NCBI GenBank assembly: GCA_964035575.1
Contig: OZ037833.1
Span: 2,912,001 to 2,976,000 of the forward strand
DNA length: 64,000 nucleotides
DNA from: Rhynchopus sp. YZ270_cl-10
Lineage: Eukaryota; Euglenozoa; Diplonemea; Diplonemida; Diplonemidae
Direction of reading: 5' to 3'
Under the pieces are notes generated by a model that was given only the letters and a program-made list of their open reading frames with translations, was not told where the DNA came from and searched no databases. Shown one piece after another: positions 46,869 to 56,199 of the stretch. The position numbers and the translations under genes were made by a program. Within the stretch, counting starts at the first letter, position 1, and every line of letters begins with the position of its first letter.

Positions 46869-46940
46869 AGGCAACTGGGGGGATCGAACCCCCGACCCTT
46901 GGTTTACAAGACCAATGCTCTGCCACTGAGCTAAATCGCC
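46869..46940 (-). tRNA. tRNA-Thr(TGT)
   Basis: Minus strand: GGCGATT/AGTTGCC, TTGGT-CTTGTAA-ACCAA, discriminator T. Confidence 0.94.
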
Positions 46941-47022
46941 GCTGATTAAGATGCTTTTGCTGTTTCTCCTGCGAAGAAGTTTTTCAAGACAACACAGAAA
47001 GGAAAGTGTGTAAAAAAAGAAA

Positions 47023-47093
47023 TGACCCTAGACGGAATCGAACCGCCGTTGATGGATTTGGAATCCATAGTGCTACCGCTACACCATAGGGCC
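47023..47093 (-). tRNA. tRNA-Trp(CCA)
   Basis: Minus strand: GGCCCTA/TAGGGTC, ATGGA-TTCCAAA-TCCAT, discriminator A. Confidence 0.94.
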
Positions 47094-47178
47094 CATGATT
47101 TAGGGCTTCAATGCGTTTAGCATGAAGGTGGAAATTTTGCTGAAAATCCCACACAAAGGAAAAAGACACACAAAAAAG

Positions 47179-47251
47179 TGCGAGGTGCCAGGATCGAACT
47201 GACGACCTTAGGATTATGGGACCTACGCGCTCCCGACTGCGCCAACCTCGC
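47179..47251 (-). tRNA. tRNA-Met(CAT), elongator, C33
   Basis: Minus strand: GCGAGGT/ACCTCGC, TAGGT-CCCATAA-TCCTA with the T-T mismatch also known from other elongator Met tRNAs. Position 33 is C. G1-C72 and a normal T-loop TTCGATC identify the elongator. Confidence 0.93.
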
Positions 47252-47375
47252 CTTGATATTATCGTATCATTAAGAAATACATGGGGTGCAAATTTCTACA
47301 GGTTTGTGTGGCAAAAAAATTTTTTTGAGCCAAAAAATTTTATGGGCTTCTGTGAAAACAATGACAGTTGTAGAA

Positions 47376-47459
47376 CCTCTCGTAGCTCAATTGGTAGAGC
47401 GCTCGACTGTAGAATACTCGGTTATCGAGCGGTCGCTGGTTCGATTCCGGCCGAGAGGA
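47376..47459 (+). tRNA. tRNA-Tyr(GTA) with 11-nt intron
   Basis: CCTCTCG/CGAGAGG, CTCGA-CTGTAG, then an 11-nt insertion AATACTCGGTT after position 37, then ATCGAG. The intron is at the canonical place and has the 11-nt length I recall for trypanosome tRNA-Tyr. It is the only intact intron-bearing tRNA gene found here. Confidence 0.94.
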
Positions 47460-47536
47460 TTTTTTTCATTTTCGTGTTCCAGGTTATATTCTTCAAACAG
47501 ATGACTGCCTAAAAACAAAGAACGGTGAGAATTACA

Positions 47537-47618
47537 GCAGTCGTATCCAAGTGGTTACGGAGGTGGACTAGAAATCCATTGGGCTCTGCCCGCGCAGGTT
47601 CAAGTCCTGCCGACTGCG
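47537..47618 (+). tRNA. tRNA-Ser(AGA)
   Basis: 82-nt class II: GCAGTCG/CGACTGC, GTGGA-CTAGAAA-TCCAT, discriminator G. Confidence 0.95.
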
Positions 47619-47716
47619 ATTCATTTTTTGTTCACAAATTTTCGTGCATTTTCGTCGTTTCTGTGCTCATTTTAGACCATTTTGATGCGCGAAAATAAAT
47701 CAGAGTGAAGATTGTA

Positions 47717-47788
47717 TCCTCGGTAGTATAGAGGTCAGTATTTCCGCCTGTCACGCGGAAGACCCGGGTTCAATTCCCGGCCGGGGAA
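47717..47788 (+). tRNA. tRNA-Asp(GTC) copy 1
   Basis: TCCTCGG/CCGGGGA, TCCGC-CTGTCAC-GCGGA, discriminator A. Second copy at 53959 on the minus strand. Confidence 0.95.
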
Positions 47789-47850
47789 TTCTTTTTTGTA
47801 CAGGGCTCCCACTCATTGTTTCGTTTCTTTTCTGATGAAAATCAAATCAG

Positions 47851-47923
47851 GCCCCGTTGGCGCAATGGATAGCGCGTTGGACTTCGAATCCAAAGGTTGC
47901 GGGTTCGAGTCCCGCACGGGGTT
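47851..47923 (+). tRNA. tRNA-Arg(TCG)
   Basis: GCCCCGT/ACGGGGT, TTGGA-CTTCGAA-TCCAA, T-loop TTCGAGT, discriminator T. Confidence 0.95.
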
Positions 47924-48194
47924 AACTTTTTGAACATTGTTTTTTTTGAACTTTTTTGAAAACACAAAAAAGTGAGGTTGGTGTCAAGTGAAATCACAGT
48001 GGAACAACAGATACAAATTTGGGTCCAGTGGGAAGGGGTCTCCCAGGAATTTTGGATTTTTTGGCAGTCAACCCATCCAGAAGAACCTTAAAAAATCTTG
48101 GGAAAAACTTGAAAACTGGAAATTCTTTGAAAAGCTGACATTTCAGAATTTTTTTCTGAACATGAAAATTTTACTTCCTCCTAAAAAAAAGAAC

Positions 48195-48266
48195 TGCACT
48201 TACCGGGAGTCGAACCCGGGCCGCTCGCTTGGAAGGCGAGAATACTAACCGTTATACCATAAGTGC
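48195..48266 (-). tRNA. tRNA-Gly(TCC)
   Basis: Minus strand: GCACTTA/TAAGTGC, CTCGC-CTTCCAA-GCGAG, discriminator A. Confidence 0.95.
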
Positions 48267-48355
48267 TGTTACTTTCATGCAAAGTGTTTTCTTTGTGGGG
48301 GGCAATTTCAAAATAAAAAAAATTTGAAATTGTTCAAATTGCCCAAAAAAAGAAG

Positions 48356-48427
48356 CAACCGTGGCAGGACTCGAACCTGCAACCGCCTGATCCGTGGTCA
48401 GGCGCTCTTCCATTGAGCCACACGGTC
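48356..48427 (-). tRNA. tRNA-Arg(ACG), C33
   Basis: Minus strand: GACCGTG/CACGGTT, CCTGA-CCACGGA-TCAGG; C at position 33 before an A34 expected to become inosine. Discriminator G. Confidence 0.94.
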
Positions 48428-48514
48428 CATGTCTTTAGGCAATAGTATTTTTTATGTGGCCTGCATATTTTTGGAGTTGGAAAAAATGAAAATGGTTGAT
48501 TGCACAGCTAAAAA

Positions 48515-48586
48515 AGCGGTTACCGAGAATTGAACTCGGGTCTCCCGTGCCACAAACGGGTGTTCTAACCACTAAACCATAACCGC
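48515..48586 (-). tRNA. tRNA-His(GTG)
   Basis: Minus strand: GCGGTTA/TAACCGC, CCCGT-TTGTGGC-ACGGG. The extra G-1 is not encoded, as usual in eukaryotes. Confidence 0.95.
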
Positions 48587-48712
48587 TTGAATATTCCCAC
48601 TTATTGGGATCTCAGAAAGGGTTTTATTTCCTGGGATATTGTGAAATATTTTTCAAACATGCAACGAGCGGCAACTCGAGCACAATTTCGACTAATATCG
48701 TAGCGTAATTGG

Positions 48713-48773
48713 TCTAGTGGTAGAATGGCCCCCCGCCACGGGGTCGGCCCGGGTTCGATTCCCGGATTACGCA
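48713..48773 (+). tRNA. tRNA-Gly(GCC), C33
   Basis: GCGTAAT/ATTACGC, GCCCC-CCGCCAC-GGGGT; C at position 33. T-arm CCGGG-TTCGATT, discriminator A. The D-stem has one weak pair. Confidence 0.92.
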
Positions 48774-49770
48774 CTCTCTTTTTGCGTTTGGCAAAAGCAA
48801 AACAATATGTTTCGGACAGTTTCAGGTCGGTCACAAACTCGTTCAAAACGAAAAAGTGGAAATGATATGTACTCTTTCTTGCGTAAGGATTATTAGTAGA
48901 GAAAAAAATTTCTTGTCTGATGATACGGGTTTTTGCTCGACATAGTTTGCGAGTAAGTCAGTTCGGTCACAACTTCCATCACAATTGCAAAAAAAATTGG
49001 GACTACAACATGTTCATAAACCCAACCTGACTTACATGTTTATTTCTTCACAAAATTCCCAGTAAATAAACATGCACATCAGTATGGCCGGTGCGCTGGT
49101 CAGAGACATCACGTTTGCGGGCCAACCCCTCTGTGCGCCCGATTAGGAACCCCCCTGTGCGCCCGATTAGCTTACCCCCCTGTGCGCCCGATTAGGGACC
49201 CCCCTGTGCGCCCGGTTAGCTTTACCCCCCTGTGCGCCCGATTAGGAATATCCCCCTGTGCGCCCGATTAGGAACCACTCTGTGCACCTACCTAGTCACT
49301 GTGACCAGGTGCCCCTACTAATATGCCTTACCAATATGGCCTGGGCTGTGGTATGTCGGGTGTACTACATGCTGGGACCTAAAGAGGAACCACATGCTGG
49401 AACACGGCTTTAAGCCCCCACCCATTTCAGCTGTGGTTCCTACTGTGCCCAGTCACTGTGACCAGGTGCCTGGTCAGATCTGACCAGGTACCCTTACTAA
49501 TATGCCTGACCAATATGGCCAGGGGTGGTATGTCGGGTGCACAAGGGAGTTTCACGATGGGTTATCTTATGCACAGGTACAGTGGATGTAGAAAACCCAC
49601 AAACCCATTGTGTGTGGGTTTTCTGGCATAGGACTGTATGGAAAGTGCACGGGTCCACCACAGTACAACCAGTCATGCACCAAGGGACACTGGCTGTTTT
49701 ATCACTTTTTGAACTTTTTTAGACACTGCCAAACCTTCTCCATAATCTGAGATCTTGGGAAACAAGATAA
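48774..49770. other. Spacer with tandem repeats and direct repeats, no gene
   Basis: Contains the GTGCGCCC array (49131-49290) and two copies of AGTCACTGTGACCAGGTGCC with TACTAATATGCC (49291 and 49450) around a hairpin unit. Nothing coding. Confidence 0.55.
49131..49290. repeat. 27-bp repeat CTGTGCGCCCGATTAG, six to seven units
   Basis: The core CTGTGCGCCCGATTAG is constant while the 9-12 bases between units vary. The GTGCGCCC word is the same that builds the element inside tRNA-Leu (44080-45064), so it may be a remnant of that family. Confidence 0.88.
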
Positions 49771-49842
49771 GCTCGCGTGGCGCAATGGAAGCGCGTCGGT
49801 TCCCGACGCCGGAGGTTGCGGGTTCGATCCCCGCCGCGAGTA
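49771..49842 (+). tRNA. tRNA-Arg(CCG), C33
   Basis: GCTCGCG/CGCGAGT, D-stem GCGC/GCGC, anticodon arm TCGGT-TCCCGAC-GCCGG (two G-T pairs), T-arm GCGGG-TTCGATC. With this register the anticodon is CCG with C33. It fills the only Arg species otherwise missing. GCGTCGG/CCGACGC could compete as an alternative fold. Confidence 0.82.
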
Positions 49843-49979
49843 CTTTTTATTCATTCCAAAATATTTTTAGATTTCCTTCTTCTCAGAGATTTCTTGTCAC
49901 AAAACTTTGCCAAATTGAAAATTCAGAAATGCGAAAATATCAAAAAACAGCTCCGAAATTTGAAAGCAATCAAAAAGGA

Positions 49980-50051
49980 TTCCCCCTCCGGGGTTTGAAC
50001 CCGGGTCGCCTGGGTGAAAGCCAGGTATACTAACCACTGTACTAAAGGGGA
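49980..50051 (-). tRNA. tRNA-Glu(TTC)
   Basis: Minus strand: TCCCCTT/AGGGGGA, CCTGG-CTTTCAC-CCAGG, discriminator A. Confidence 0.94.
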
Positions 50052-50149
50052 GGTGATACTTAGGCACAATCCAAAAAGGGTACTTTTGTGCAAGCTACAC
50101 GGAGTTTCAAACGAAAAAAAAAATTAAAAATGAAAATCCAAAAAGACAA

Positions 50150-50221
50150 GGGCTCGGCGGGGAATTGAACCCCGGACCTCTCGCACCCTAAGCGAGAATC
50201 ATGCCACTAGACCACCGAGCC
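50150..50221 (-). tRNA. tRNA-Pro(AGG)
   Basis: Minus strand: GGCTCGG/CCGAGCC, CTCGC-TTAGGGT-GCGAG, discriminator C. Confidence 0.95.
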
Positions 50222-50335
50222 ACGAATTCTCTCGCATTCTCTTCGTAACGCGGCCATATGTTTCCATCATTCCTTGTGTGTGTTTTCGTTTTGAATAAGG
50301 TCCCCATGTAAATGCTGTCTTCGCTAACAATCAGA

Positions 50336-50408
50336 TCCTCCTTGGCGCAGTCGGTAGCGCGTCAGGCTGTTAACCTGCAGGTCGTTGGTTCGAACCCAAC
50401 AGGAGGAG
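50336..50408 (+). tRNA. tRNA-Asn(GTT) copy 2
   Basis: Same gene body as 43910-43982, with unrelated flanks. Confidence 0.95.
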
Positions 50409-50664
50409 ATTTTTCATTTTTTTGAGTTTTTGACTCTATTTTTTAATTTTGAGCTAAAAATCCACATTGTGTGTCATCTTGATGTTGGAACTATTTTTCA
50501 GGATTTCCAAGGTTGTCCCACCAAAAAAACCAAACATCTTTGGATGCTGACATAACTTGAAGATTCTTGACCTGAAGATAAAACAGATTTTGTCAGGTTT
50601 TTTTATTGAGTTTGAAAAAGTTCAGAACAGAATGAAAAAAGGGATCGATGCAGTGTATAAAAAA

Positions 50665-50746
50665 CGCGAACGGCAAGGTTCGAACTTGCGCATGCAGAGC
50701 ACACTCGCTTAGCAGGCGAGCCCCGTAACCACTTGGGTACGTCCGC
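50665..50746 (-). tRNA. tRNA-Ser(GCT)
   Basis: Minus strand class II: GCGGACG/CGTTCGC, CTCGC-CTGCTAA-GCGAG, variable arm TGTGCTCTGCATGCG, discriminator G. Confidence 0.94.
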
Positions 50747-50965
50747 TTAATTACCTGTCAGTACTTAGGACGAAGCTTGTACTTTGTTTAACGACACGTT
50801 AGTGATCACTTGCGTGGTCACCAAAAATCATCGCAATTGTGACCACCAAAAAAAATTTTTGGGCACGATTTCGCACGATGGCGGGCTCATTGCACGACGG
50901 CCGACACACCATGTTTTCTCACAAATAAAAAAAATCCAGAAAAATTCAGGTATCAATACAAAAAG

Positions 50966-51038
50966 CACCTCCCGCGGGGCTCGAACCCGCGACCACAAGG
51001 TTAAGGGCCTTGCGCTCTACCGACTGAGCTAGGGAGGC
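50966..51038 (-). tRNA. tRNA-Lys(CTT) copy 2, C33
   Basis: Identical in sequence to the gene at 45978, including C33, but on the minus strand. Confidence 0.95.
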
Positions 51039-51140
51039 TCATATTAACTTAAATCAAAGAATCAACATGGGGTACTTGTGTGTACCTGCAGCCACCAAAT
51101 TTTCCATCGTTGTTGCGTGAACAAAAGGATCCGGATTATC

Positions 51141-51212
51141 TCTCCTATGGTGTAGTGGTTAGCACCCTGGACTTTGAATCCAGTAGCCGCGGTTCAAACC
51201 CGCGTGGGAGAA
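51141..51212 (+). tRNA. tRNA-Gln(TTG)
   Basis: TCTCCTA/TGGGAGA, CTGGA-CTTTGAA-TCCAG, discriminator A. Confidence 0.95.
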
Positions 51213-51327
51213 CTTTTCTTTTTCCAAGTGTTTTCAATATTTTTTGGAGCTTTGTCACACACATCTTCAATCTTTGCATTTGATGGCAAAAACATAAATC
51301 ACAGAAATCAAACGAAAAGGTAAAGAA

Positions 51328-51409
51328 CGCTGACGGCAGGGTTCGAACCTGCGCGGGCAGAGCCCAGTGGATTTCAAGTCCACCTCCGTAACCACTTGGA
51401 TACGTCAGC
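51328..51409 (-). tRNA. tRNA-Ser(TGA)
   Basis: Minus strand class II: GCTGACG/CGTCAGC, GTGGA-CTTGAAA-TCCAC, discriminator G. Confidence 0.95.
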
Positions 51410-51486
51410 ATAGTTGAGGAAGTACAACGCCCCAGATCCTGAAAATGGGCACAAAAAAGAGAATCCAATCGATCCAAAAAAGTAGG

Positions 51487-51558
51487 CACCCGCCGTGGGG
51501 ATCGAACCCACGACCATTGGATTAAAAGTCCAACGCTCTACCGCTGAGCTAGGCGGGC
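51487..51558 (-). tRNA. tRNA-Lys(TTT)
   Basis: Minus strand: GCCCGCC/GGCGGGT, TTGGA-CTTTTAA-TCCAA (T33), discriminator G. Confidence 0.95.
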
Positions 51559-51673
51559 ATTCGTTTTAAAGGAAAGAGTCAATTTCAAGGCTTGTTCAGT
51601 TCTTGAAAAAAAACTGACAAAAAAGACGAACAGAACGTGCCCCAAGTACCTCTCCTTGAGGGACATTTATCAG

Positions 51674-51745
51674 GGGCGTTTAGCTCAGTGGTAGAGCGCC
51701 CGTTCTGCATACGGGAGGCCGAGGGTTCGAACCCCTCAATGTCCA
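51674..51745 (+). tRNA. tRNA-Ala(TGC), C33
   Basis: GGGCGTT/AATGTCC, CCCGT-TCTGCAT-ACGGG; C at position 33. Discriminator A. Confidence 0.94.
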
Positions 51746-51834
51746 TTTTTTTGCCATATTTTGTTGATTATTTTTTGGTTGGGCCAGTCAAACACACAAA
51801 AATATGAACTGACATCATTGTGCAGTGCCTGCGA

Positions 51835-52440
51835 TGAGGATGTGTGTGATGGTCCAATTGGCGAGTCTGACCTCATAATGCGTTCAGGAACATCCAAATG
51901 ACCCATTTTCCCAACGTTTTCACATTTTTGAGCATTTTGCTATTACGCAATAGTGGTACAATAGGCATTTTACTGGGTCATTTTAACCAACTCTATCAGG
52001 ACACTTCTGATGCTCCAATTGGCGATTCTGACCTCATAATGGCTTCATGAGCAGCCGAATAACCCGTTTTCCCAATATTTTCACATTTTTGAACGTTTTG
52101 CCATTCGTGGAATGGTGGCACAAAAGTCATTTTAGTGGGTCATTTTCGCCAACTCGATCAGGGCACTTCTGGTGCTCCAATTTGCGGTTCTGACCTCATA
52201 ATGGATTCAAGAGCACCCAAATAACCCATTTTCCCAACGTTTTCACATTTTAGACTATTTTTGCTATTGCGGAATGGCAGTACAATAGGCAGTTTACTGG
52301 GTCATTTTCGCCAACTCGATCAGGATACTTCTGATGCTCTAATCACATCGTTTAACCTCATAATGCATTCAGGAGCACCCAAATAACCCATTTTCCCAAT
52401 GTTTTCGCATTTTTGACCACTTTGCTGTTGCAGAGTATCA
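51835..52440. repeat. About 161-bp satellite units, inverted orientation
   Basis: Four units beginning TGATGCTCCAATT with TCTGACCTCATAATG and CCCATTTTCCCAACGTTTTC (about 51849, 52009, 52171, 52332). Reverse-complement relatives of the units at 57470-58880. No gene in this stretch. Confidence 0.85.
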
Positions 52441-52530
52441 GTAAGATGAGGTCATGCAAATACAGTTTTGTGCACAATAGAAAAAAATAGTGTGTACCCC
52501 AGCTTGGCGATTCCTTTCGTCATTATTGTC

Positions 52531-52603
52531 GGTCGTGTAGCTCAGTCGGTAGAGCATTGGTCTAATAAGCCAACGGTCCCAGGTTCGAGCCCTGTCACGA
52601 CCA
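52531..52603 (+). tRNA. tRNA-Ile(AAT)
   Basis: GGTCGTG/CACGACC, TTGGT-CTAATAA-GCCAA, discriminator A. Confidence 0.95.
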
Positions 52604-52683
52604 ATACTTTTTCTACTACTTTGACTTTGACCTGTTGTCAAAAAATGTTGGCCGTGTAAAAAATATGCATACCCTAAAACAAG

Positions 52684-52690
52684 GCCTCTT

Positions 52691-52739
<49 letters not shown>

Positions 52740-52756
52740 AATCCCAGGTGGAGGCA
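52684..52756 (+). tRNA. tRNA-Phe(GAA)
   Basis: GCCTCTT/TGGAGGC (last pair T-T), TCAGA-CTGAAGA-TCTGA, discriminator A. Confidence 0.94.
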
Positions 52757-53400
52757 CTTCTCTTTTTTCCCCTCAACTCTAATAACAATTTTCAAGGTGC
52801 GCTGTGCTACTACATTGGAAAAGTGCGCTGTGCTACTACATCCCAATTTTTTGGACGAAAATTTTTTGGTATGTCGGGCGCACAGCTCAGACCCCGATAT
52901 GGGCGCACAGAACACCCCCCCATTGTGGGCGCACAGAACAGGCCCTCCGTTGTGGGCGCACAGCTCACTGTGTGCTGTGCAAGTTTCAGCATATGGCTTC
53001 TGGCAACAAAAACTTAAAAAAAAATTTTGGCCGAAAATTATTTTTTGGCCTGCAATCAAGTTGAGCTGAGATGCTATGTAACATGTAAGTCAGTCTGTTT
53101 CATGTTTCCGCTGATCAAAGTTCGTTCGAGATGGAAAGGACTGAAAAGGAAGCACATGTGGAAAAGGAAGCACATGTGGAAATGTTAAGGAATCCCCACC
53201 CATTTCCGCATGTGCTTCCGGCAACAAAAACTGATTGCTCCGGGATTTGATTTTGGTACCATTTTTCACCAAATCCAAAAAAATTGGCAGAGTAGCACAG
53301 CCGCAAACGTTAGCATTATGACACGTGTTTGCGGATGTGCTCTCACCCCCAAAAAAAATGGGCAATACAAGGCCAAAAAACAAATGCACAAAAAGAAGTG
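52757..53400. other. Spacer with repeat fragments, no gene
   Basis: Holds two GTGCGCTGTGCTACTACAT units (about 52797 and 52830), one end of the GTCGGGCGCACAGC element (52869 on), and a hairpin unit at 53140-53222. Confidence 0.55.
52866..52980 (+). mobile_element. Partial copy of the GTCGGGCGC palindromic element
   Basis: TATGTCGGGCGCACAGCTCAG has the same terminal sequence as the right end of the element in tRNA-Leu. Three GGGCGCACAG repeats with variable spacers follow. The other end is missing or diverged. Confidence 0.7.
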
Positions 53401-53474
53401 TACACCTATCCGGGTTTGAACCGGAGACCTCCTCGGTGTTAACGAGGCGTCATAACCAACTAGACCATAGGTGC
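53401..53474 (-). tRNA. tRNA-Val(AAC)
   Basis: Minus strand: GCACCTA/TAGGTGT, CCTCG-TTAACAC-CGAGG, discriminator A. Confidence 0.94.
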
Positions 53475-53595
53475 TGACATTTATATGGTTCATAGAAACG
53501 AGATGGTGTGTGCATTCACCGCCCAAAACCGAAAACTGTGTCAAAATAAAAAAAAATTTGGACAGAAGAAAATGGGAATATGGGTACAAAACGAA

Positions 53596-53667
53596 GGCTT
53601 AGTGGTCTAGTGGCATGATTCTCGCTTTGGGTGCGAGAGGTCCAGGGTTCGATTCCCTGCTGAGCCC
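53596..53667 (+). tRNA. tRNA-Pro(TGG)
   Basis: GGCTTAG/CTGAGCC, CTCGC-TTTGGGT-GCGAG, discriminator C. Confidence 0.95.
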
Positions 53668-53774
53668 CTCTTTTTTTCAAGTTTTTGTGTCACAGATTTT
53701 TTGTCAGAAAAATAAATTGTGAAAAAAACTGATCCCTTGAAAAATTGATTCTGGACAACAGAAGGAAAAAAGTG

Positions 53775-53856
53775 TGACAGGAGTGGGGTTTGAACCCACG
53801 CCTCCGAAGAGAAAGGAACTTGAGTCCTCCGCCTTAGACCTCTCGGCCATCCTGCC
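53775..53856 (-). tRNA. tRNA-Leu(CAA)
   Basis: Minus strand class II: GGCAGGA/TCCTGTC, GAGGA-CTCAAGT-TCCTT, variable arm TCTCTTCGGAGGC. Confidence 0.94.
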
Positions 53857-53958
53857 TTGCCAACAGATTTATATTAGAAATGAAATGAGAACGATGAGAA
53901 AGGACAACCAAAACGGAGCAAAAGGAAAAACAGAAGAAAACACAACACATAAAAAGAG

Positions 53959-54030
53959 TTCCCCGGCCGGGAATTGAACCCGGGTCTTCCGCGTGACAGG
54001 CGGAAATACTGACCTCTATACTACCGAGGA
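53959..54030 (-). tRNA. tRNA-Asp(GTC) copy 2
   Basis: Same gene body as 47717-47788, on the minus strand. Confidence 0.95.
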
Positions 54031-54118
54031 TACAATGAAGCCTGTTTTTAAAAAGAATGCGTCCAGAGAAAGTCTTCAATCGCACCGGATCTGAAAAATA
54101 AAAAACAAAGAAAAGAAT

Positions 54119-54191
54119 TACCCCATGTGGGACTCGAACCCACAACCTTTGGATTAGAAGTCCAACGCGCTATCCATTGCGCCAATGGGGC
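54119..54191 (-). tRNA. tRNA-Arg(TCT)
   Basis: Minus strand: GCCCCAT/ATGGGGT, TTGGA-CTTCTAA-TCCAA, discriminator A. Confidence 0.95.
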
Positions 54192-54283
54192 TTGTTTCAT
54201 ATTCTTTTCTCGTTTTAAGGAAGTGTCCCTTCATGGTCAACAACACCTGTAAAAAATTGTGAAGGAAATTCAAAAATGAAAAG

Positions 54284-54356
54284 TACAACTAGCTGGGATT
54301 GAACCAGCGATCTTCCGCGTGTAAGGCGGACGTCCTAACCACTAGACGATAGCTGC
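54284..54356 (-). tRNA. tRNA-Val(TAC)
   Basis: Minus strand: GCAGCTA/TAGTTGT, TCCGC-CTTACAC-GCGGA, discriminator A. Confidence 0.94.
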
Positions 54357-54457
54357 CCAAACTTAGTGAGATGTTGGCAAGGGTCTGACCAACTTTTTTT
54401 TGGTGTTCAAAAAATTTTTTTCAAGTCAAAAAAATGGGTTCACTGAAAAAGGTTTTC

Positions 54458-54530
54458 TAGCAGAGATAGGTTTCGATCCTATGACCTGTGGGTTATGAGC
54501 CCACCGCGCTGACCACTGCGCCACTCTGCT
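54458..54530 (-). tRNA. Initiator tRNA-Met(CAT)
   Basis: Minus strand: AGCAGAG/CTCTGCT gives the A1-T72 pair; anticodon arm GTGGG-CTCATAA-CCCAC has the three G-C pairs; the T-loop is ATCGAAA. These are eukaryotic initiator hallmarks. Position 33 is T, opposite to the C33 often seen in eukaryotic initiators. Confidence 0.95.
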
Positions 54531-54580
54531 TCTAATTACTTCCAACGATGTTTTCTACATGCCCAGCTTAAAAAAGGCTA

Positions 54581-54651
54581 TGCGACCGCCGGGAATCGAA
54601 CCCGGGTCGAACCCTTGGGAGGGGTCCATCATGCCACTAGACCACGGTCGC
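54581..54651 (-). tRNA. tRNA-Gly(CCC)
   Basis: Minus strand: GCGACCG/CGGTCGC, GACCC-CTCCCAA-GGGTT, discriminator A. Confidence 0.93.
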
Positions 54652-54677
54652 CTTATCAAGGGATAAAAGGGCTCGAC

Positions 54678-54750
54678 GCTCTCGTGGCCTAGTGGTTAAG
54701 GCACAGGTCTTATGAGCCTGGGATCGCGGGTTCAAACCCCGCCGGGAGCA
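54678..54750 (+). tRNA. tRNA-Ile(TAT)
   Basis: GCTCTCG/CGGGAGC, CAGGT-CTTATGA-GCCTG, T-loop TTCAAAC, discriminator A. No intron although tRNA-Ile(TAT) often has one in other eukaryotes. Confidence 0.93.
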
Positions 54751-54830
54751 AAGCCTTTTTTTGTTCAGTGAATCATGTTCATTCCTCCTGCTCGTTTCAT
54801 GACTCCTCCAGAAGTTGCAAAGGAACAGTA

Positions 54831-54912
54831 GCGGACGTATCCAAGTGGTTACGGAGGTGCACTCGAAATGCATTGGGCTCTGCCCGCGCAGGTTCAAATC
54901 CTGCCGTCCGCG
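54831..54912 (+). tRNA. tRNA-Ser(CGA)
   Basis: Class II: GCGGACG/CGTCCGC, GTGCA-CTCGAAA-TGCAT, discriminator G. Duplicate at 31510. Confidence 0.95.
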
Positions 54913-55009
54913 TTATTGTCTTTTTGCTGTGTAGGGGGAACCCTGTACATTCCATACATCTCAAATAGCCCAAATAAATTTTCACTGGGAGTAAGTGATT
55001 AGGGCTGAT

Positions 55010-55590
55010 TAGGGATGTGTGATGCTCCAATTTGCGGTTACGACTTCATAATGGATTCAGGAGCATCCAAACATCCCATTTTCCCGTTAGTTTCCCATTT
55101 TTGACGATCTGGCTATTGCAGAATAGAGGTGAAAATGACATTTTGCTGGGTCATTTTCGCGAACTCGATTAGGGCACTTCTGATGCTCTAATTTGCGGTT
55201 ACAACCTCATAATGAATTCAGGAGCATCCGAATGACCCATTATCCCAACGTTTTCACATTTTGGACGATCTTGCTATTGCGGAGTATCCGGTGGAAAATC
55301 GGAAAATTCCATGTGTACCGTGTTTCACTGGGAGTAAGTGATTAGGACATGTGTGATGCTCCAATTTGCGGTTCCGACCTCATGATGGCTTCAGGAGCAT
55401 CCAAATAACCCGTTTTCCCAACGTTTTCGCATTTTTGACCAGTTGGGCTGTTGCGGAATAGCAGGTAAAAACGGTCATTTTGGCCACCTCAATTAGGGCA
55501 CTTCTGATGCTCCAATCAAATCGTCCGACCTCATAATGGGTTCGGGAGCACCCAAATAACACATATTCCCAACGTTTTCGCGTTTTTGAT
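55010..55590. repeat. Satellite units near the tRNA-Ser gene
   Basis: Degenerate units with TGATGCTCCAATTTGCGGTT, ACCTCATAATG and CCCGTTTTCCCAACG at roughly 150-170-bp spacing. No gene. Confidence 0.8.
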
Positions 55591-55642
55591 CCTGTGTGAG
55601 CAATCCAGAACAACTTTCTGCTTCAGTAAAAAAAAGTAAAAA

Positions 55643-55761
55643 GGATTCAAGCACCCGGACTTCCCAGCTGGTCACCCACGCCAGTACTATCCAGGCCTGC
55701 TGGTGCTTAACTTCTCAAATCAGGCGGGATGAGGTGTATTCACCAGAGTATGGCCGAATCC
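55643..55761 (-). rRNA. 5S rRNA: 5S rRNA gene 3
   Basis: Reverse-complement copy of the 5S gene (GGATTCGGCC at the 5' end, internal control region intact, T run after the 3' end). Confidence 0.96.
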
Positions 55762-55845
55762 AATACTGAGTCATGATGGACAACATGTGAACAGGTTGTT
55801 TGTGACCTAACAACGAACCAGAAATAGGACAGCGAACAAAAAACA

Positions 55846-55918
55846 AGGCACTAGAGGGGATCGAACCCTCGACCTCTCGCTTACTGGGCGAGCGCTCTAA
55901 CCACTGAGCTATAGCGCC
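55846..55918 (-). tRNA. tRNA-Thr(AGT), C33
   Basis: Minus strand: GGCGCTA/TAGTGCC, CTCGC-CCAGTAA-GCGAG; C at position 33, C32 as well. Discriminator T. Confidence 0.94.
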
Positions 55919-56039
55919 ATGCTTTCTCTCCATCTTCTTTTCTTTGAAGGGGGTCTTTTGAAATGTACAGAGCACGCATCAAAAATTTCCTTCATACCTC
56001 CGCGATGGTGAAAAAATTTTTAACGAAGGAGCCTAGTAA

Positions 56040-56121
56040 GGCGAGGTGGCCGAGTGGTCTAAGGCGCTACGTTCAGGTCGTAGTCTCTTCGGGGGCGTGA
56101 GTTCAAACCTCACCCTCGTCA
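56040..56121 (+). tRNA. tRNA-Leu(CAG)
   Basis: Class II: GGCGAGG/CCTCGTC, CTACG-TTCAGGT-CGTAG, variable arm TCTCTTCGGGGGC, discriminator A. Confidence 0.95.
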
Positions 56122-56199
56122 CTTTTTCTTCGTTGTGTGATCACTTAAAAGCCTATTTCGGCCCAAAGCTTGTTGTTTTAAAGAAGCATCATAATTGTG

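Noticed and set aside
49131-49290. CRISPR-like array (constant repeat, variable spacers)
   Set aside because: Eukaryotic context, spacers of 9-12 nt only and no cas genes; better explained as a remnant of the GTGCGCCC element family.
49771-49842. Reading this tRNA as Gly(CCC)
   Set aside because: That register gives a mispaired anticodon stem; a proper Gly(CCC) gene exists at 54581, and the CCG register pairs throughout.
43796-53064. Short reading frames overlapping tRNA and GTGCGCCC repeats (for example PIMGAQ-type peptides)
   Set aside because: They arise from tRNA sequences and the tandem repeats; no independent coding evidence.
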